Of a stretch of 64,000 bases of DNA, positions 53,769 through 62,925 are shown in pieces; position 1 is the stretch's first letter; each line of letters opens with the position of its first letter. The stretch is taken from the NCBI RefSeq assembly GCF_003674095.1, contig NZ_RDBF01000005.1, positions 1-64,000 on the forward strand, given 5' to 3'. A program made the translations under genes and the position numbers. The notes under the pieces were generated by a model. It worked only from the letters and a program-made list of their open reading frames with translations, was not told where the DNA came from and ran no database searches. The stretch comes from Aeromicrobium phragmitis (GTDB lineage: Bacteria > Actinomycetota > Actinomycetes > Propionibacteriales > Nocardioidaceae).

Positions 53769-54586
53769 GCGCGCCACTCCATCGTCCCGGAGGCCACGAT
53801 GACGGCGGGCCCGGTGAGGTGCACGTGTCCGTCGATGGTCAGGTCGACCAGCACCGTACCGCCGGGGACGTCGATCCGGTAACGAGGGTGAGCCGCATCG
53901 TGGCCGTCGGCGAGCGCTGCGGCGATCGCCACGGCGCAGGCGCCGGTGCCGCACGATCGAGTCTCACCCGAGCCACGCTCATGGACCCGCATCGCGACAT
54001 GCCCGGCGGCGCGTCGCTCGACGAACTCGATGTTGACGCCCTCGGGATAGACGATCGGGTCGAACTCCGGTTCGGTGAGCAGGGACCCCGCCGACGACAA
54101 GTCGTCGACGAAGGCGACGGCATGCGGATTGCCCGTGTGCACTTCGCGCGCCTCGAGCGTCGTGCCCTCGGCCGTCGTCACCTTGCTGGTGCCGCCGGTG
54201 GTGTAGCGGCCCATGTCCACGCGGATCTGGTCGCCGTCGACGACCACGCGCTTGTCGCCGTCGCGCGTTCCGACGAGGAAGTCGTCGTCGGTGACGAGAC
54301 CCTCCTCGATCAGGTGCCGGGCGAAGACGCGGACGCCGTTGCCGCACATCTCGCTGAGGGAACCGTCGGCGTTGCGGTAGTCCATGAACCACGCGGCGTC
54401 CGACTCCAGACCGAGCGCCGCGGGGGTGGTCACGCGGAGCACTCCGTCGGCGCCGATGCCGCGGCGCCGGTCACAGAGCGCGGCGACGAACTGCGGATCG
54501 AGCTCGCCGTGGAGGGAGCCGTCGTGATCGGGCAACAGCACGAAGTCGTTCTCGGTGCCGTGCCCCTTGAGCCAGGAGAAAGTCAT
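53765..54586 (-). CDS. dapF: Diaminopimelate epimerase
   Basis: Converts LL- to meso-diaminopimelate for peptidoglycan and lysine. 273 aa. The two catalytic cysteines are in EMCGNGVRVFARHL and GETRSCGTGACAVA. The N-terminus KGHGTENDFVLLPD is typical. Second gene of the miaA-dapF-hflX operon, ten bases after miaA and overlapping hflX by four. Confidence 0.96.
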   Translation of the reverse strand: MTFSWLKGHGTENDFVLLPDHDGSLHGELDPQFVAALCDRRRGIGADGVLRVTTPAALGLESDAAWFMDYRNADGSLSEMCGNGVRVFARHLIEEGLVTDDDFLVGTRDGDKRVVVDGDQIRVDMGRYTTGGTSKVTTAEGTTLEAREVHTGNPHAVAFVDDLSSAGSLLTEPEFDPIVYPEGVNIEFVERRAAGHVAMRVHERGSGETRSCGTGACAVAIAAALADGHDAAHPRYRIDVPGGTVLVDLTIDGHVHLTGPAVIVASGTMEWRA

Positions 54587-54596
54587 TAGACCCAGT

Positions 54597-55514
54597 CTAC
54601 GCCGACGATGCCAGTGCCACGGCCCGCTCGACCAGCGCGTGGTCGTCGACGTCCAGCCAGCTGATTCTCGGGTCCTTGCGGAACATGCGTTCCTGGCGCC
54701 TGGCGAACTTGCGGGTACCCGCCGTGGTCTGGGCGATGGCTTCGTGCTCGCCGATCTCGCCGCGCAGGTACGCCAGCACCTGCTGGTAGCCCAGGGCCCG
54801 CGAGGCGGTCATGCTCCGTTCGAGACCCTGCGCGCGCAGCGTGCGGACCTCCTCGACGAAGCCGTCTGCCCACATCTGCGCGACTCGCTTCTCGATCCGT
54901 GCATCGAGCACATCGCGGGGCACGCTCAGACCGATCATCACGAGGTCGTCGTACACCGAGCGGTAGCCGGGCATGGCCGCGGTGAACGGACGGCCCGTCA
55001 GCTCGACGACCTCGAGGGCGCGCACGATACGCCTCCCGTTGCTCGGGAGGATCTGCGCGGCCGCCTGCGGATCCCGTTCCTCGAGCACCGCGTGCAAGGC
55101 CTCGGGCCCGCGACTCTCCAGCTCCGCCGACCACCGTGCCCGCACTGCTGGATCGGTCCCGGGGAAGTCCAGCGGGTCCAGCACCGCGCGCACGTACAAC
55201 GACGATCCGCCGACCAGTACGGGAGTTGCTCCGCGCGAGCGGACGGCGTCGATGGCCGCGCGAGCGTCACGCTGGAACTCGGCGACGTTGGCCTCCTGGG
55301 TCACGTCGAGGACGTCGAGCAGATGATGCGGCACGCCCGCACGCTCGGCCGGTTCGGCTTTGGCACTGCCGATGTCCATGCCGCGAAACAGCTGGACGGC
55401 GTCGCCGTTGACCACTTCTCCCCCGATCCGCTGACAGAGCGCGACCGAGAGCGCGGTCTTGCCAGCGGCGGTCGGACCGACGACGGCAACCACGCGACGA
55501 CGGGTTTCAGGCAC
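54597..55514 (-). CDS. miaA: tRNA dimethylallyltransferase
   Basis: Adds a dimethylallyl group to adenosine 37 of tRNAs that read UNN codons. 305 aa. The P-loop is VVGPTAAGKTALSV near residue 9, followed by the DAVQLFRGMDIGSAK block, VGGSSLYVRAVLD and the C-terminal ALGYQQVLAYLRGE and TRKFARRQERMFR motifs. The GTG at 55514 gives the standard N-terminus; an 83-codon upstream extension of the frame is antisense to the antitoxin-like gene and is not used. First gene of the operon with dapF and hflX. Confidence 0.96.
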   Translation of the reverse strand: MPETRRRVVAVVGPTAAGKTALSVALCQRIGGEVVNGDAVQLFRGMDIGSAKAEPAERAGVPHHLLDVLDVTQEANVAEFQRDARAAIDAVRSRGATPVLVGGSSLYVRAVLDPLDFPGTDPAVRARWSAELESRGPEALHAVLEERDPQAAAQILPSNGRRIVRALEVVELTGRPFTAAMPGYRSVYDDLVMIGLSVPRDVLDARIEKRVAQMWADGFVEEVRTLRAQGLERSMTASRALGYQQVLAYLRGEIGEHEAIAQTTAGTRKFARRQERMFRKDPRISWLDVDDHALVERAVALASSA

Positions 55515-55587
55515 GTGTTCAGTCTCGCAGGTAGCGTGAGAGCCGACGAGGGCCAGTGCCCTCGCGTCGACGTGGAAGGACGAGACC

Positions 55588-55818
55588 ATGGGCTTTCTCG
55601 ACAAGCTGACGCGTCGCGGTGACGCCAAGAAGCGCGCCGGACAGATGATGCAGGGTCGCGAGGACGACATCGACCAGGCCGTCGACACGGTGGCCGGCCT
55701 CGCGGACCGGGCGACGAGCGGCAAGTACTCCAGCAAGATCGACGAGGCCGCCGCTCGACTCAAGAAGGCTGCTCAGGACATGGACGACGACGGCAAGGGT
55801 GACCCGCCTCGACGGTGA
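55588..55818 (+). CDS. Small MT0933-type antitoxin-like protein
   Basis: 76 aa, highly charged. The pattern MGFLDKLTRRG, then DIDQAVDTVAGLADRATSGK and KYSSKIDEAAARLKKAA matches the actinobacterial antitoxin family named after M. tuberculosis MT0933 (Rv0909). AAGGA stands before the ATG. No partner toxin gene is adjacent: both neighbours are housekeeping genes transcribed the other way. Many family members occur alone, so a true toxin-antitoxin function is doubtful. Confidence 0.75.
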   Translation: MGFLDKLTRRGDAKKRAGQMMQGREDDIDQAVDTVAGLADRATSGKYSSKIDEAAARLKKAAQDMDDDGKGDPPRR

Positions 55819-55831
55819 ATCCGTCCGGCCG

Positions 55832-56458
55832 TTACGGCGAGCGCCAGAGCGCGACCCAGTAGCCCACCCCGAGCGGCGCGCCGGCGTACCGCATCTCGCC
55901 GCGCCACGTCCGTTCCTGCGTCGCTCGGCCGACCCGGGAGAGCACCGCGGCGCCCGAGCACCACAGCTCAGCGGCCACCTCGAGATCCAGCGAGGCCAGA
56001 AGCGCCGCGTCTGCACTCCCGAGTGAGGCCAGGAGCGCGTTCTGGAAGCCGGGTCCGCGCGGATCGAAGCCCCGCGGGGAGTTCGTCTCGACGCATGCAG
56101 CACCGTCGGCCACGACCAGCACGGTCCCGTCGGGTGAGTCGACGTCCGTCGCGTAGCGCCGGCGGCCCCGCCATCCAGCACGATCCAGCAGCCAAGCCCC
56201 GATGGTGTGGCCGAGGCCGAGGGCGATCTGCTCTCCGCCGGCGTGGACATCGAGTCCGTATTCGCGCAGGGTTCCGCCGGCCGACTCGTCCCGCACCGCC
56301 GCGCCCTCGCCGTCGGCCAGCACGGTGATGGACGTCGTGGTGTGCGCGACGATCTCAGCCACGACCGATTGCGCCGCATCACGCACCGACACCAGCGCAT
56401 CGTCGCCCGAGAGCGCGAGCAGTGGCGCGCTGGGCACGAAGGCCCACATCGAGGTCAC
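55832..56458 (-). CDS. Class III extradiol dioxygenase subunit B-like protein (Rv2728c-type)
   Basis: 208 aa protein of the LigB-like fold found beside miaA in mycobacteria (Rv2728c). It opens WAFVPSAPLLALSGDD and contains LGLGHTIGAWLLDRAGW and a late FQNALLASLGSADAALLAS block. The metal-binding His set of active extradiol dioxygenases is not seen, so an enzyme activity is not assured. I use the GTG at 56458, which overlaps the lgt stop; ATG 56449 is an alternative. It is the last gene of the trp-lgt cluster. Confidence 0.7.
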   Translation of the reverse strand: MTSMWAFVPSAPLLALSGDDALVSVRDAAQSVVAEIVAHTTTSITVLADGEGAAVRDESAGGTLREYGLDVHAGGEQIALGLGHTIGAWLLDRAGWRGRRRYATDVDSPDGTVLVVADGAACVETNSPRGFDPRGPGFQNALLASLGSADAALLASLDLEVAAELWCSGAAVLSRVGRATQERTWRGEMRYAGAPLGVGYWVALWRSP

Positions 56459-57318
56459 TCCGACTCGGCGTCCTCGTCGCCAGCAGGCTCGTCCTCGCGC
56501 GTGGTCAGGCGCTCGGGCGCGTCCGCCGCCCGTCGCCGCGCCCACAGATACAGCACCAGGCCGCCGGCGAACACGATGATCGTGGTCCAGATGTTGAGCC
56601 GGAACGGGCCGATGTGGTTGACGGTGTCGATCCGCAGCGCCTCGGTCACCAGCCGTCCAGCCGTGTACAACATCACGTAGAGCGCGAAAGCGCGTCCGTG
56701 GGTCAGGCGATACCGCCGGTCCAGCCAGACGATGAGCGCGGCCGCGATGAGGTTCCAGACCAACTCGTACAGGAACGTCGGGTGGAAGGTCGCGAACTGC
56801 TCGAAACCCTCGGGCCGGAACCGCGGGTCGATCTGGAGTCCCCACGGCAGGTCGGTCGGACGGCCGAACAATTCCTGATTGAAATAGTTGCCCAGACGAC
56901 CGACTCCCTGCGCGACGAGCAGTCCGGGCGCGAGCGCGTCCGCGACCGGCCAGAAGGCGACACCGTAGCGGCGGCAGGCGATGAGCGCTCCCACGGCGCC
57001 GAGCGCGATCGCTCCCCAGATCCCGAGGCCGCCTTCCCAGATCTTCAGGGCGTCGACGGGATTGCGACCCTCGCCGAAGTACAGCTGAGGGTCCGTGATG
57101 ACGTGGTACAGGCGCCCACCGACGATGCCGAACGGGATCGCCCAGATCGCGATGTCGCCGATCGTCCCGACGCGACCTCCCTTGGCCTGGTAGCGGCGCT
57201 CGCCGATCCAGATCGCGAGGACGGCACCGAGGATGATCGCGAGAGCGTAGGCCCGCAACGGCAGCGGCCCGAGGTGCCAGACGCTTTCGGCGGGGCTGGG
57301 GATCGCGGCGGGGATCAT
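56455..57318 (-). CDS. lgt: Prolipoprotein diacylglyceryl transferase
   Basis: First enzyme of lipoprotein maturation; transfers diacylglycerol to the lipobox Cys. 287 aa, seven membrane helices. The signature is VGRLGNYFNQELFGRPT, with the essential Gly, Asn and Glu, preceded by GIVGGRLYHVI, and the last conserved segment is GRLVTEALRID. The C-terminus is an acidic tail. The start overlaps the trpA stop. Several lipoproteins in this window would be its substrates. Confidence 0.96.
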   Translation of the reverse strand: MIPAAIPSPAESVWHLGPLPLRAYALAIILGAVLAIWIGERRYQAKGGRVGTIGDIAIWAIPFGIVGGRLYHVITDPQLYFGEGRNPVDALKIWEGGLGIWGAIALGAVGALIACRRYGVAFWPVADALAPGLLVAQGVGRLGNYFNQELFGRPTDLPWGLQIDPRFRPEGFEQFATFHPTFLYELVWNLIAAALIVWLDRRYRLTHGRAFALYVMLYTAGRLVTEALRIDTVNHIGPFRLNIWTTIIVFAGGLVLYLWARRRAADAPERLTTREDEPAGDEDAESE

Positions 57319-58115
57319 CGCTCGACTCCGGCACGCAGATCGGTCACGAGCCGCCGCAAGGCGTCGAGACCCGAGTCCGGGTCGGGCGCATCGAGCAGGC
57401 AACGGACCAGCGCCGACCCGACGATCACCGCATCGGCGAAGGCGGCGACCTCGTGGGCCTGCGCGCCGTTGCTGACACCGAGCCCGACTCCGACCGGCTT
57501 GTCGGTGACCTTGCGCAGTCGGGCGACGAGCTCGGGAGCCAGGCTGCTGGTCTGCTCCCGCTGTCCGGTCACTCCCATCACCGCGGTCGCGTAGATGAAT
57601 CCGCTGGCGGCGTCAGCCGTCATCGCGAGACGTTCGTCGCTCGACGAGGGCGCGACGAGGAAGACGCGGTCGAGTCCGTGCGCGGTCGAGGCGGCCATCC
57701 ACTCCTCGGCCTCGTCGGGGATCATGTCCGGGGTGATGAGCCCCGCTCCGCCGGCGGCGGCCAACTCGGCGGCGAAGCGGTCGACGCCGTAGCGCTCGAC
57801 GGGGTTCCAGTACGTCATGATGACGGTCGGCGCGCCGGTGGCGGCGCTGCGCCCGGCGATCTCGATGACGTCGGCGATGCGGGTGCCCGCCTCCAGCGCG
57901 CGATCGGCGGCCGCCTGGATGGTCGGACCGTCCATGACCGGGTCGCTGTACGGCAAGCCGACCTCGACGAGATCGACACCCGCCTCGACCATGGTCTCGA
58001 TCGCGGCGATCGAGAGCTCCTTGCTGGGGAACCCGGCCGGAAGGTAACCCACGAGCGCCGCGCGATTCTCAGCACGCGTGCGGTCGAACAGGGCCGTGAT
58101 CGGCGAGCCGCTCAT
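57315..58115 (-). CDS. trpA: Tryptophan synthase alpha chain
   Basis: Cleaves indole-3-glycerol phosphate to indole, which channels to the beta chain. 266 aa. The catalytic Glu and Asp are in [20 protein letters not shown], the active loop in [11 protein letters not shown], and the phosphate site in [12 protein letters not shown] and VIVGSALV. Overlaps trpB and lgt by four bases each, so the three are translated together. Confidence 0.97.
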   Translation of the reverse strand: MSGSPITALFDRTRAENRAALVGYLPAGFPSKELSIAAIETMVEAGVDLVEVGLPYSDPVMDGPTIQAAADRALEAGTRIADVIEIAGRSAATGAPTVIMTYWNPVERYGVDRFAAELAAAGGAGLITPDMIPDEAEEWMAASTAHGLDRVFLVAPSSSDERLAMTADAASGFIYATAVMGVTGQREQTSSLAPELVARLRKVTDKPVGVGLGVSNGAQAHEVAAFADAVIVGSALVRCLLDAPDPDSGLDALRRLVTDLRAGVER

Positions 58116-59338
58116 TCCTCGGTCCCTTCGTCGAGCACGACGGGTTCCTCGATGAGTCCGAAGTACTGAGCCGCGGTGTGCACGTCCTTGTCGCCTCGTC
58201 CCGAGAGGTTGACGAGGATGGTGGCGTCGGGGCCGAGTTCCTCGGCGAGCGTCAGGGCGCCCGCGAGCGCGTGCGCCGACTCGATCGCCGGGATGATGCC
58301 CTCGGTCTTGCACAGCAGCTCGAACGCCGCCATGGCCTGCGCGTCGGTGGCCGGCCGGTACTCGGCCCGGCCGGTCTGCGCGAGGTACGCGTGCTCGGGC
58401 CCGACGCCGGGGTAGTCCAAGCCCGCCGAGATCGAGTGCGATTCGAGGGTCTGCCCGTCCTCGTCCTGCAACAGATAGGACCGAGCGCCGTGGAGGACAC
58501 CGACCGAGCCGCCGGTGATCGTCGCGGCGTGCCGCCCGGTCTCGACGCCGTCGCCGCCCGCTTCGACACCGACGAGGCGGACGTCGGCGTCGGCGACGAA
58601 GCCGGTGAACAACCCGATCGCGTTCGAGCCGCCGCCGACGCATGCCACCGCTGCGTCCGGCAGCCGTCCGGTCAGCTCGAGGCACTGCGCGCGCGCCTCG
58701 TCGCCGATACCGCGCGTGAGCTCGCGGACCATCGCCGGGAACGGGTGCGGACCGGCGGCGGTGCCGAAGAGGTAGTGGGTCGTGTCGACGCTGGCGACCC
58801 AGTCGCGCAGGGCCTCGTTGATGGCGTCCTTGAGCGTTCGGCTTCCCGTGGTGACCGGAACGACCTCGGCGCCGAGCATCCGCATGCGCGCGACGTTGAG
58901 GGCCTGCCGTTCCGTGTCGACCTCGCCCATGTAGACGGTGCACTCCAGGTCGAGGTAGGCGCAGGCCGTGGCCGAGGCGACACCGTGCTGACCGGCCCCG
59001 GTCTCGGCGATGCACCGCGGCTTTCCGATGCGCTTGGCCAGCAGCGCCTGTCCGATGACGTTGCGGATCTTGTGGGCACCGGTGTGATTGAGGTCCTCAC
59101 GCTTGAGCAGGATGCGTGCGCCCGCGGCCTCGGAGAAGCGGTGCGCCTCGTAGAGCGGGCTCGGGACGTTCGCGTACTCGCGCAGCATCCGGTCGAGCTC
59201 GGCGGTGAACGCCGGGTCGTCCTGCGCTTCCTGCCACGCCTGCGTGATCTCGTCGAGCGGAGCAATGAGCGCCTCGGGCATGAAGCGGCCGCCGAAGCGG
59301 CCGAAGTGACCGGAGGCGTCAGGGACAGGTGAGGTCAT
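58112..59338 (-). CDS. trpB: Tryptophan synthase beta chain
   Basis: PLP enzyme joining indole and serine. 408 aa. The PLP lysine is in [11 protein letters not shown], the phosphate loop is [11 protein letters not shown], and the GAGQHGVA segment is the substrate loop. The catalytic Glu lies in VGVEAGGDG. The ATG at 59338 is 41 bp from the trpC stop. It is the central gene of the trpC-trpB-trpA-lgt operon. Confidence 0.97.
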   Translation of the reverse strand: MTSPVPDASGHFGRFGGRFMPEALIAPLDEITQAWQEAQDDPAFTAELDRMLREYANVPSPLYEAHRFSEAAGARILLKREDLNHTGAHKIRNVIGQALLAKRIGKPRCIAETGAGQHGVASATACAYLDLECTVYMGEVDTERQALNVARMRMLGAEVVPVTTGSRTLKDAINEALRDWVASVDTTHYLFGTAAGPHPFPAMVRELTRGIGDEARAQCLELTGRLPDAAVACVGGGSNAIGLFTGFVADADVRLVGVEAGGDGVETGRHAATITGGSVGVLHGARSYLLQDEDGQTLESHSISAGLDYPGVGPEHAYLAQTGRAEYRPATDAQAMAAFELLCKTEGIIPAIESAHALAGALTLAEELGPDATILVNLSGRGDKDVHTAAQYFGLIEEPVVLDEGTEE

Positions 59339-59378
59339 GGGCGCGCTGCGCTTTCGAGAAGACGTGGACGAGACGGGG

Positions 59379-60194
59379 TCAGGACACGTGCCACCGGTGC
59401 TGCAGCGCCGGGTGCTGTCCCGCGGCGACGAGGTCGGCGACCGTCTGACGGGGGTTCTCGCCGCGGACGAGCGTCTCCCCGACGAGCACGACGTTGGCTC
59501 CGAATCGGGCGTACTCGATGACGTCGTGCGGCCCCCGCACGCCGGACTCGGCCACCTTGACGATCGAGTCGGGGATCTTGGGCGCGACCCGTTCGAAGGT
59601 GCCGCGGTCGACCTCGAGGGTCTTGAGATCGCGCGCGTTGACACCGATGAGGTCGGCGTCGGCGGCGACGGCGCGCTGCACTTCGTCCTCGTCGTGGACC
59701 TCCACGAGCGGTGTGAGACCGATCGAGCGTGCCCGCTCGATGAGGCTTTCCAGGGCGGGCTGTTCCAGGGCCGCGACGATGAGCAGCGCCATGTCGGCAC
59801 CGGCCGCGCGGGCTTCCCAGAGCTGGTACGAGGTGGTGATGAAGTCCTTGCGCAGGACCGGAATGTCGACCGCTGCGCGCACCGACCGCAGATCGTCCAG
59901 CGACCCGTGGAATCGGCGTTCCTCCGTCAGCACGCTGATCGTGGCTGCGCCACCGGTCGCATAGTCGACCGCAAGCGCGGCCGGGTCGCTGATCGGTGCC
60001 AGATCGCCTCGGCTCGGGCTGGCACGCTTGACCTCGGCGATCACCGAGACGCCGTCGGCCCGGAAGGCCGGCATGGGGTCAAGGGCGGGGTTCTGGCGTG
60101 CCGCGCGCTCCTTGAGCTCGTCGATCGAGACCCGCTCCATGCGCGACTCCAGATCACGGGCGACGCCGGCGAGGATGTCATCGAGAACGGTCAC
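59379..60194 (-). CDS. trpC: Indole-3-glycerol phosphate synthase
   Basis: TIM-barrel enzyme that closes the indole ring. 271 aa. Catalytic residues are in [15 protein letters not shown] (Lys), [13 protein letters not shown] (Lys), LVEVHDEDE (Glu), and the phosphate site [10 protein letters not shown] and [13 protein letters not shown] prefer GTG 60194 because the strong GGAGG (60203-60207) is eight bases before it; ATG 60200 is only two bases away from that site. First gene of the trp part of the cluster; no TrpE or TrpD gene is present in the window. Confidence 0.96.
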   Translation of the reverse strand: MTVLDDILAGVARDLESRMERVSIDELKERAARQNPALDPMPAFRADGVSVIAEVKRASPSRGDLAPISDPAALAVDYATGGAATISVLTEERRFHGSLDDLRSVRAAVDIPVLRKDFITTSYQLWEARAAGADMALLIVAALEQPALESLIERARSIGLTPLVEVHDEDEVQRAVAADADLIGVNARDLKTLEVDRGTFERVAPKIPDSIVKVAESGVRGPHDVIEYARFGANVVLVGETLVRGENPRQTVADLVAAGQHPALQHRWHVS

Positions 60195-60336
60195 GACCAT
60201 CCCCTCCTTTCCTCGTGTGGCCCACGGGTCCGTCCCCACCAGAGTAAACCCGACGGTCCTGGGCTCCGAGCCGGGTCGGCCGCCCACGGACCCACCGATA
60301 GGAAACGGACCTCGCCGCACCCTATGCTGTGGTGCC

Positions 60337-60759
60337 ATGAGCACCCAGGAACCGCCCGCGGGCGGCAACCAGAATCCGAACGACCCCACCTCGTCCGGTC
60401 TTCCTCCCTATGGCGGCTCCGGAACAGGCGAGCCTGCCGGCGGCTACCCGCCCCCGCCCCCGGGCGGCGGTTACGGCGCGCCGGGCGGTTACGGCGCGCC
60501 CCAGGAGACCAACAAGAAGGCGATGTGGTCGATGATCACCGGCATCCTCGGCATCGTCTGCTGTGGACCGCTCGCGATCGTCGCCCTCGTCCTCGCCAAC
60601 AACGCCCGCAAGGAGATCTCGCAGACCGGTCAGAGTGGCTCGGGCATGGCCACGGCCGGCTGGTGGCTCGGCATCGTGGGCATCGCCCTGTGGGTGCTGG
60701 GCACCGTGCTGTACGTGGCCGGCGTCCTGACCTTCGGCGTCGACTCCACCACCTACTGA
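60337..60759 (+). CDS. DUF4190-type membrane protein with Pro/Gly-rich N-terminus
   Basis: 140 aa. The first 65 residues are rich in Pro, Gly and Tyr (a [20 protein letters not shown] repeat-like stretch). Two membrane helices follow, [32 protein letters not shown] (with the DUF4190 turn) and a second at about 105-132. Such proteins are common in actinobacteria and have no known function. It is the only forward gene in the reverse-strand trp cluster. TATGCT at 60323-60328, eight bases before the ATG, is a likely -10. Confidence 0.85.
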   Translation: MSTQEPPAGGNQNPNDPTSSGLPPYGGSGTGEPAGGYPPPPPGGGYGAPGGYGAPQETNKKAMWSMITGILGIVCCGPLAIVALVLANNARKEISQTGQSGSGMATAGWWLGIVGIALWVLGTVLYVAGVLTFGVDSTTY

Positions 60760-60773
60760 GCGTCAGCGTAACG

Positions 60774-60799
60774 ACGGCCGGGCCCTCGGGCCCGGCCGT
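60774..60799. terminator. Bidirectional terminator between DUF4190 and DUF2752 genes
   Basis: ACGGCCGGGCC (60774-60784) pairs perfectly with 60789-60799 around a four-base loop, between two convergent stops (60759 and 60807). Confidence 0.85.
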
Positions 60800-60806
60800 T
60801 CGTCGT

Positions 60807-61238
60807 CTACGGCGCCAGCCACGCCCCTTGCGGGGTGAGCCGGGCGATGCCGAAGACGAGCGCCACCGCCAAGAAGGCCCAGGCCCAGGCGGTCGTGGGC
60901 TTCAAGAACGGCGCGTCGCTGCCCCCGACGCGACGGACGAGCCAGAGGAGCCAGGCGCCGGCCAGGAACGCCAGCAGCCCCACGGCCATGGCATTGCTGG
61001 ACAGCGCGCCGACCCAGTCGCCGTTCGTCACCAGGTTCACGGCGCGCAGACCGCCGCAGCCGGGGCACGGATGACCGGTGAGCAGCAGGTAGGGGCAGTA
61101 GCCGTAGGAGCCGGAGTCGTGGGGATCTCGCAGGTGCAGCAGGGTGAGCGCCGCGGCACCGCCGAGCCCGGCGAGCAGCGGACCGCGAAGCAAGCGGCCC
61201 CGCGACGCGGTGGCGGGCGGTGCCGGTGATGCGCTCAT
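60807..61238 (-). CDS. DUF2752 membrane protein
   Basis: 143 aa with three predicted membrane helices. The DUF2752 hallmark CPYLLLTGHPCPGCGGLRA, containing the CPGCGGxRA motif, is at about residues 48-66. The function is unknown. The protein is typical of actinobacterial trp clusters, where it follows the HGxxPAAW gene; here an RDD-family gene stands between them. Confidence 0.88.
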   Translation of the reverse strand: MSASPAPPATASRGRLLRGPLLAGLGGAAALTLLHLRDPHDSGSYGYCPYLLLTGHPCPGCGGLRAVNLVTNGDWVGALSSNAMAVGLLAFLAGAWLLWLVRRVGGSDAPFLKPTTAWAWAFLAVALVFGIARLTPQGAWLAP

Positions 61239-61251
61239 GCGTCCACTGTAG

Positions 61252-61743
61252 TCAGCGCCGCACGACCCACGCGTCGGCCAGCAGGTCGTGCCAGGTGCGC
61301 GCCTGACGGTCGACGACCGCCCACAGATAGGTCAGCAGGCACGGCAGCGCCAGCACGAGGCTGAGGACCCACCGCAGCAGTCCCCGCCCGGCACCGAGCG
61401 ATTCGCCGGAGTCGCGGGTCACGACGAACAAGCCGAGCCGTCGTTTGCCGAGCGACTGACCCGTGCGCCCCTGCCTGATGCCGCGGTTCCAGGCGGCCAC
61501 GGCGACGAGGGCGAGCAGGGCCACCGCGAGCAGGACGAGGCCGGCGGGCGGCACGGATTCGAGGACCCGCGCGCCGTCGGGCCGCCGGGTCCAGGTGCCA
61601 CCCAGGACGATGATGGCGATCGCCGGGACACCGAGGACCAGGCCGGCGGCGACGGAGATCAACGTGTCAAGCAGTGCTGCGAGCGCCCGGGCGGAAAGTC
61701 CAGCCGAGGCGTGAGGGGGCGCCGAGGAACCCCCGGGCGTCAT
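61252..61743 (-). CDS. RDD family membrane protein
   Basis: 163 aa. The RDD domain begins ARALAALLDTLISVAAG (with the RxxAxxxD-type start) and includes GQSLGKRRLGLFVV and the end RTWHDLLADAWVVRR, in which the Trp-His-Asp and final Asp are family marks. Three to four membrane helices. RDD proteins may be Na+/H+ antiporters or accessory membrane proteins; no specific role is clear. Its start overlaps the HGxxPAAW stop (ATGA). Confidence 0.88.
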   Translation of the reverse strand: MTPGGSSAPPHASAGLSARALAALLDTLISVAAGLVLGVPAIAIIVLGGTWTRRPDGARVLESVPPAGLVLLAVALLALVAVAAWNRGIRQGRTGQSLGKRRLGLFVVTRDSGESLGAGRGLLRWVLSLVLALPCLLTYLWAVVDRQARTWHDLLADAWVVRR

Positions 61744-61943
61744 CAGTGCTGCGTCTCGCGATCGGCGCCGAGACCGGCCATCGAGAGGATCTTGCCCAGC
61801 GGCAGCGCGCCGACGGCGAGCACGCAACCGATCGCGAACAGCGTCCAGTTGGGCTCGGGGATCAGCGCGATGGAGCCCACGGTGAAGCCGACGAGGCTCA
61901 CGATGACGGCGGTCCAGGCGGCGGGCGACGATCCGTGCGACAT
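61743..61943 (-). CDS. HGxxPAAW family small membrane protein
   Basis: 66 aa. It begins MSHGSSPAAWTAV, the family's naming motif, and has two membrane helices (about 12-30 and 34-52). The function is unknown; it is a standard member of actinobacterial trp/his clusters. It is translationally coupled to the RDD gene and preceded by a GGGAG site. Confidence 0.88.
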   Translation of the reverse strand: MSHGSSPAAWTAVIVSLVGFTVGSIALIPEPNWTLFAIGCVLAVGALPLGKILSMAGLGADRETQH

Positions 61944-61984
61944 GATGCTGCTCTCCCTCGGGGGTGACGTGTTCGGGACACAGC

Positions 61985-62560
61985 CTACTCGGTGGGATCC
62001 CTGCCCTCGTCGAACGCCTTCCACATGTCCGACTCGTCGGTCTCGGCCGGTCGCGCACCCGGTGCTTCGTAGCGGCTGGACATGGTCGGCCACGCCGGCG
62101 CGAACCGCACGGTGACGGCGCCGGCGAGCGCAGCGACGGCCAGGCCGGCGATCGTCGCGAGCCGCGATGGCGTGAAATCGGCGGCGTCAGGCTGATTGGT
62201 TCCGGTGAACGAGGCGGACTCGCGGACGGCGTCGTCGAGGGCACTGTCGACCGCGGCTCCCGAGCCGATCGCGACCCAGGCGAGCGACGACATCGCCACC
62301 GTCACGACGACCACACCGAGCACGCGACGCACGCGCGGTGAGCCGGCGAGTAGCGCGAGCGCCGAGGCGAGGAGCACCAGTCCGAGTGCGGACACGACGG
62401 GCATCGCCTCGGCGCCGGTCACCGTGAGTTCGTCGTCAGGCAGACCCTCTGCCGTGAGCGTCGTCGCGCCCCAGGTCTGACGCATCGTGAGGAAGGTGAG
62501 TCCCCCTCCGGCGACGAGCGCCAGCACGGTGGGCGCGAACCAGCGGCGTGGACGGCTCAT
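61985..62560 (-). CDS. TIGR02234-type Trp-region conserved membrane protein
   Basis: 191 aa, four membrane helices (about 8-27, 52-70, 77-97 and 130-150). The family, known as the tryptophan-operon-associated membrane protein, is recognised by [15 protein letters not shown] after helix 1 and the conserved topology. The role is unknown. Its start overlaps the hisI stop; in relatives trpE commonly lies between these two genes, but here it is missing. Confidence 0.85.
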   Translation of the reverse strand: MSRPRRWFAPTVLALVAGGGLTFLTMRQTWGATTLTAEGLPDDELTVTGAEAMPVVSALGLVLLASALALLAGSPRVRRVLGVVVVTVAMSSLAWVAIGSGAAVDSALDDAVRESASFTGTNQPDAADFTPSRLATIAGLAVAALAGAVTVRFAPAWPTMSSRYEAPGARPAETDESDMWKAFDEGRDPTE

Positions 62561-62901
62561 CGCAGCCGGTCGGTGTCGAAGCACGTGGTGGTCCCGGTGT
62601 GGCACGCGGGTCCGACCTGGTCCACGATCAGCAGCAGCGTGTCGCCGTCGCAGTCGAGGCGGACCTCACGGACGGTCTGGGTGTGGCCGGACGTCTCGCC
62701 CTTGACCCAGTACTCCTGACGGCTACGGCTCCAGAACGTGGACCGCCCGGTGCTCAGGGTGCGATGCAAGGCTTCGTCGTCCATCCAGCCGAGCATGAGG
62801 ACCGCACGACTCGTGGCGTCCTGCACGACGGCAGGAACGAGACCCTGCGGGTCCCGCTTGAGTCGAGCGGCGATCTGCGGATCCAGGGATGAGGACGTCA
62901 C
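62557..62901 (-). CDS. hisI: Phosphoribosyl-AMP cyclohydrolase
   Basis: Third step of histidine biosynthesis. 114 aa, single domain without the HisE fusion. The signature [16 protein letters not shown] is followed by [20 protein letters not shown], then the metal-binding DCDGDTLLL and [10 protein letters not shown], containing the zinc Cys residues. The start is GTG at 62901. It overlaps the TIGR02234 gene by four bases. Confidence 0.96.
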   Translation of the reverse strand: MTSSSLDPQIAARLKRDPQGLVPAVVQDATSRAVLMLGWMDDEALHRTLSTGRSTFWSRSRQEYWVKGETSGHTQTVREVRLDCDGDTLLLIVDQVGPACHTGTTTCFDTDRLR

Positions 62902-62925
62902 CGGGCCATTGTCCCAGGAGCACCC

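Noticed and set aside
55832-57334. A single 500-codon reverse frame joining lgt and the dioxygenase-like gene
   Set aside because: The upstream part is a shifted reading of lgt, which itself has a complete, overlapping gene; the dioxygenase-like protein starts at 56458 or 56449.
60195-60336. T-box or trp attenuator before trpC
   Set aside because: No run of Trp codons in a short leader frame, no T-box motif and no terminator/antiterminator pair was found in the 142 bp divergent region.
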